NCBI GenBank assembly: GCA_947846985.1
Contig: CANTUZ010000008.1
Location: 41,434,817 to 41,498,816 of the forward strand
Source of the DNA: Fratercula arctica
Lineage: Eukaryota > Chordata > Aves > Charadriiformes > Alcidae
DNA: 64,000 nt
Direction: 5' to 3'
Each line of letters begins with the position of its first letter. Within the stretch, counting starts at the first letter, position 1. The translations under genes and the position numbers were made by a program. The notes under the pieces were generated by a model, which ran no database searches, was not told the DNA's origin, and saw only the letters and a list, made by a program, of their open reading frames with translations. Below, in pieces: positions 60,444-64,000 of this stretch.

Positions 60444-63011
60444 TATCTATCTTTTTTTTTTTGCCTGAAAACTACTTACTGAATTCCTTGTGGCAATTAT
60501 GATTTCGGAAATGGGCACAAGTGGAATAGAGTTTACCTGAAAAGAATAAACCTGTGTATCCTCCATGCACACAAAATATACTACTGCTCACATGGTGTAG
60601 AGCATGTGTGATGAGGGTGTAGGAGCTCTGGGATACCTAAGGGGAGCTTTGATTGCCTTTCCACCTTCCTGGGAGATGAAATATAACTTGCAGTTGACAT
60701 CTTTTGTGCAAGAATAAGGTTAAATCATACATACAATCATATCACACACCCTGAGTGCCATCGCAGACAGGGTAGATTTCACTCTGTTAGATAGGCCTGA
60801 CAGTCTGTGGTGTTTTCCATGCTGTTTTGAAGGGGGGTCAGCCTGATTTTTCGAGTTTTTACTAGGAGCTACTGCTGATTTTTACAGTTTTAAGTTTCAA
60901 GGCCTTGGGTACAAAGACACGGTAAGGAATACAGGCATGCCTACACAGGGTTGCTAAGAGTGACATGTTCTGCAACGAGACCCACCTAACGCATACCTAC
61001 ACCCCACGGGATGTGTTCCTTCAGTCCGGCAGAAAAGCAGCACGTCCTCAGGACACAGAAGTCAGGAGGACCACAGGGCCGTCACTGCCTTTGCTACTGA
61101 CCTACTGTGCCACCTGGGGTGCATCGCTGCCCTCCTCCCCATCCTCTCTCCTCCCCCGTCCCCAGTTCAGGTGTGAGCTCTGCACCTCAAGTCTCTACAC
61201 ATGAAGTCTCCTGGTGGCTTAGTGCTTCTGGAGACAAAAATCGTAAGGGGTAAGAGTGCAGCGGCAGCTTTCCTTCCGGAGGGACACAGAGAGTGCACCC
61301 ATACTGCTAAATAAACCAGGGCATGAGACTCTTCTCTGGTCCTAATGCCATGTGGCAAGGACTGGCCACATCCACACCACCCAGCATTTCTCCTTGGACC
61401 TCCTCCAGAGCCCAGGGGCTGCCCTCTTCACCCTAAGACATTGTGTGCAATTTCTTTGGACTGCTTGAGCAAGCAGGAGGGCAGCCCTGCAGCCCAGCGG
61501 GGTGATGGTCCTTGAACATCAAAGGTGTCGTATGTGCCTTGGGGGTGGGGGGAAGACACGGGTGGGCAGCGGAGCATGCCGAGTTTGCCGGCTGCTGCAA
61601 CTTAGCTGGGCCACCCATTACAAAGTGCTGGCCATCAGGGTCCCATGGGCGAGTGCTCTGCCCAGCCCTCCTTTATTTAGCTGTAGCGATACGGCCAGAG
61701 GTGCAAGGAACCAAACCACACCAACCCAACCGGCCAACGCAAAGAAAGCAACATTCTCCTCTTTTCCACTGGGCTTTTATTTGCTGATGACCAAGCCTAA
61801 GCTCTTCAGTCTTAGGTATGAAATCAGACCACCATTGCAGAAGGGTTTTCTAAACACAAACACAGAAAGCAAGAAATTGCCCCAACCAGCCAAGCTCTTT
61901 GCAGCCTGTGCTGCAGGAATCCAGGGGAGAAAAGCCTCACGCTGCAGGAGCTGAGCTCGTAGACCTGCGCTGAGAGCTGAAAGCACCCATGGGAAGTCAG
62001 AGCATGAAGACAGCTAACCGAGAGGGAGAGGGGTGGGCCCAGGGGGTGGAAGGAAATGGATGCTGATGTTTATGGGCAGAAGAGCATCTCTGGACAACAG
62101 GGACGGGCAATATCTGATGCCAGCCTTGGCACTGTACCAGCCTTGAGCCTGTCCTACAGGAACCTTCTCCAGGCAGCATAGCTCAACCACTGTCACACAG
62201 CAGCACCACCGCCACAGATAAATTACCCTCTTTCACCCTCACCTGGACAGGCCGTAACAAATTGTGGGTCCCTCTGGCAAATGCACCCACAAAACTTGCA
62301 CTTATTTTCATTCTGCCCAGGAGACGCACTCCATCAGCAAAGCAGGGATAGAGATGAAGAAAAACACACCTTAAAAATACTTTTTAGTCTCTCCAGCCGA
62401 ACTGATTGGTGGGTTGGCAAGCGTAGCAGACTGGGATGATGTGCAAACACACAGTAATACCCAGAATGAGATTACTGCACTGATTTCCTCTGCAAGGTGC
62501 GCAGGTGTAGAAGAGATAGAAGGCTGTGGCTGAAATGCAGGACCCTATCACAGAAGCAGAGAGGATGGAGATGTAGAAAAGGTGGTGGGAAGGAAAGGAA
62601 GCAGGAGGAGAAAAGTTCTAAGTGCCTTTTTTAATTCTAAGTTTTCTCAGACTTGCTTAGCTCTAATCTTTAATTCATATTTTCATTACAGTCTCTTTGC
62701 TCTGTAAAGTCTGCATTTCATGTAAAAGGAGCAGCTCAAACATCAATTATTTGACTTAAGTCAACCCCTTGTTAGAGTCCTCTACTCTACATATATGTAG
62801 GCTCCAATAAAAGAAGCATTAAACATTCATTAAATTAGAAATACATGAAGACAGTGTCTGCCACTCTTCTCACACAGATATGCTTAATAATCCCAACCTT
62901 CTAGAGCAGCACAAGCAAACCCATCTCTAATCCTTTTAGAAAGCCTGGCCATGCAAAACACCCCAGCCTCCCGCAATGTGCCTGGGAGTCATCCAGAGGT
63001 ATTAGCTCCTG

Positions 63012-63098
63012 CAGGGCAGATCCTCAGCTGGAGTAAATCAGAGTAAACCAACACTGCCGGCATTACACCAAGTGACACGGACTCAGGATTTGCCTTTA
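63012..63098. repeat. Old palindromic repeat, member 2
   Basis: It begins gcagatcctcagctggagta aatcagag and ends with a weak inverted copy (gacacggactcaggatttgcc). It shares the atcctcagctgg.gtaaatc motif with the family noted at 60385-60443. Confidence 0.5.
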
Positions 63099-64000
63099 GG
63101 CTTCTCTTGCAGCAAAATGGTTTACAGCAATGTAATTGGATAATAATGTCACTTTTGGTCTTTTAAGTTACGCCACGGATCTGCTCAGGTGGGGAACAGC
63201 AACACCATGCCTGCTTCCATTCCAGCACTGCCCGGCCTGCTTCTGTTCTGCAAAAGAAACCTGGTTTCCCAACCTGAATCTAGAAACTTTCCCCCCCAGA
63301 AAACACCCAAACCCACCCGCTCCTCTACAATATGATGATCCACGTGATGATAGCGGATCTCGAACTACCACCGCCATAGGCTTGTGCACACAAATTTCAG
63401 CAATGTTTTCCCAAGGGGAAACAATCACCGGTGAGCAGATGTTTCTTCATAAATATTTCTGAGTTTAAAGAGCAATGCAGTAACGTGTTTCCCGCATGTC
63501 TGTGAGCTGTTTCCGCTTAGCGAGAGCTCTGGAGCAAGTCCCATCCAACAAATGACTTCTCACAATCGCCCCGACCCTTCTCTTTAGGGTGCCTCTAGAC
63601 ATTCATTTTGAACTCTGCTGGGGTGGAAGCACGGCAACACGGTCAGGACCTGGGGTACAAACTCAGGATAGCAGCTTTCAGCTCCCACCTGGCCTTCGGC
63701 TGTCTGGCATCTTCTCCTGCCTATTTAATATGTGAATTATCCTTTTCTTGCTTTCTGGGCAGAGGAAGAGACCACAAGTGCTCAGAAGCCCCTGTAAACT
63801 TGCAGATGAACACGTTGGGTCAAAAGGGGCTGCCATCCCGCTGGAGCCCTGCTGCAGCACTCTTTGAATCGGGCTTTTCCCGGCAGCGTCCCTGTCTCTC
63901 TGATGCTACACAGTCCAGCAGCTACCACTTTCTGTGAGCACTGAGCTGTGTGATAGAGTTAATCACATTAAGTGGTGTTCAATTCATGTCTTTTTTGTTC

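Larger units (their letters stand above)
40856..64000 (-). other. VWC2L: VWC2L intron (at least 23 kb)
   Basis: On the - strand this precedes the last VWC2L exon. I searched for cysteine-rich frames resembling the VWC2L N-terminal part and found none, so the whole stretch is best read as one long intron. It contains CR1 fragments, an internal duplication, tandem repeats, old palindromic repeats and many C/G homopolymers, listed separately. The other open frames show no protein-like character. Confidence 0.7.

Noticed and set aside
1..64000. tRNA genes, CRISPR arrays, LTR retroviruses, DNA transposase genes
   Set aside because: I looked for cloverleaf-type boxes, regularly spaced repeats, paired LTRs and transposase or gag/pol-like frames and saw none. 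Small or decayed elements could still be missed by eye.

Overview
The window is nuclear genomic DNA from a bird or close relative. It carries several CR1 LINE fragments with the typical 3' end (a ggtcccttccaaccc-type motif followed by attctatg-type repeats). It also holds two single-copy vertebrate genes arranged tail to tail: the 3' end of BARD1 on the + strand and the last coding exon of VWC2L on the - strand. As I recall it, the same convergent BARD1/VWC2L neighbourhood exists on human chromosome 2q. Nothing here is bacterial or viral; there is no operon, CRISPR array or phage.

Layout. Positions 1-18,042 are the end of BARD1: part of an upstream intron, five coding exons (3934-4042, 5466-5601, 6646-6738, 15753-15850, 16559-16888), and a roughly 1.15 kb 3' UTR ending near an AATAAA at 18019. 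All exon junctions have GT..AG sites and the phases join into one reading frame. The exons encode the end of the ankyrin region, the linker and both BRCT repeats. Positions 18.0-39.5 kb separate the two genes. Positions 40707-40855 are the last coding exon of VWC2L (final 49 residues), with a presumed 3' UTR running down to about 39.5 kb. The remainder, 40,856-64,000, is VWC2L intron as far as I can tell. No other VWC2L exon was found.

The most interesting unannotated signal is on the + strand at 19,114-26,114. Six exon-like segments, four with near-perfect GTAAGT/GTAGGT donors, splice in consistent phase into a 167-codon open frame that I do not recognise. This is a hypothesis, since pseudo-exons are common and I could not test homology or transcription.

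Other structure includes a 77-bp near-perfect hairpin (22991-23067), a perfect 16-bp inverted repeat (57584-57619), a 175-bp direct duplication whose six differences are all transitions (42205-42379 and 43111-43285), and an exact 81-bp tandem duplication (54638-54799). There is also a GTGCC minisatellite, a long polypyrimidine tract, two CORE-SINE/MIR-like relics, two members of an old palindromic repeat, and two CR1 copies sharing an unusual CCAA-rich block. By eye the BARD1 part is AT-rich and the DNA beyond about 20 kb is clearly richer in GC and in C/G homopolymers.
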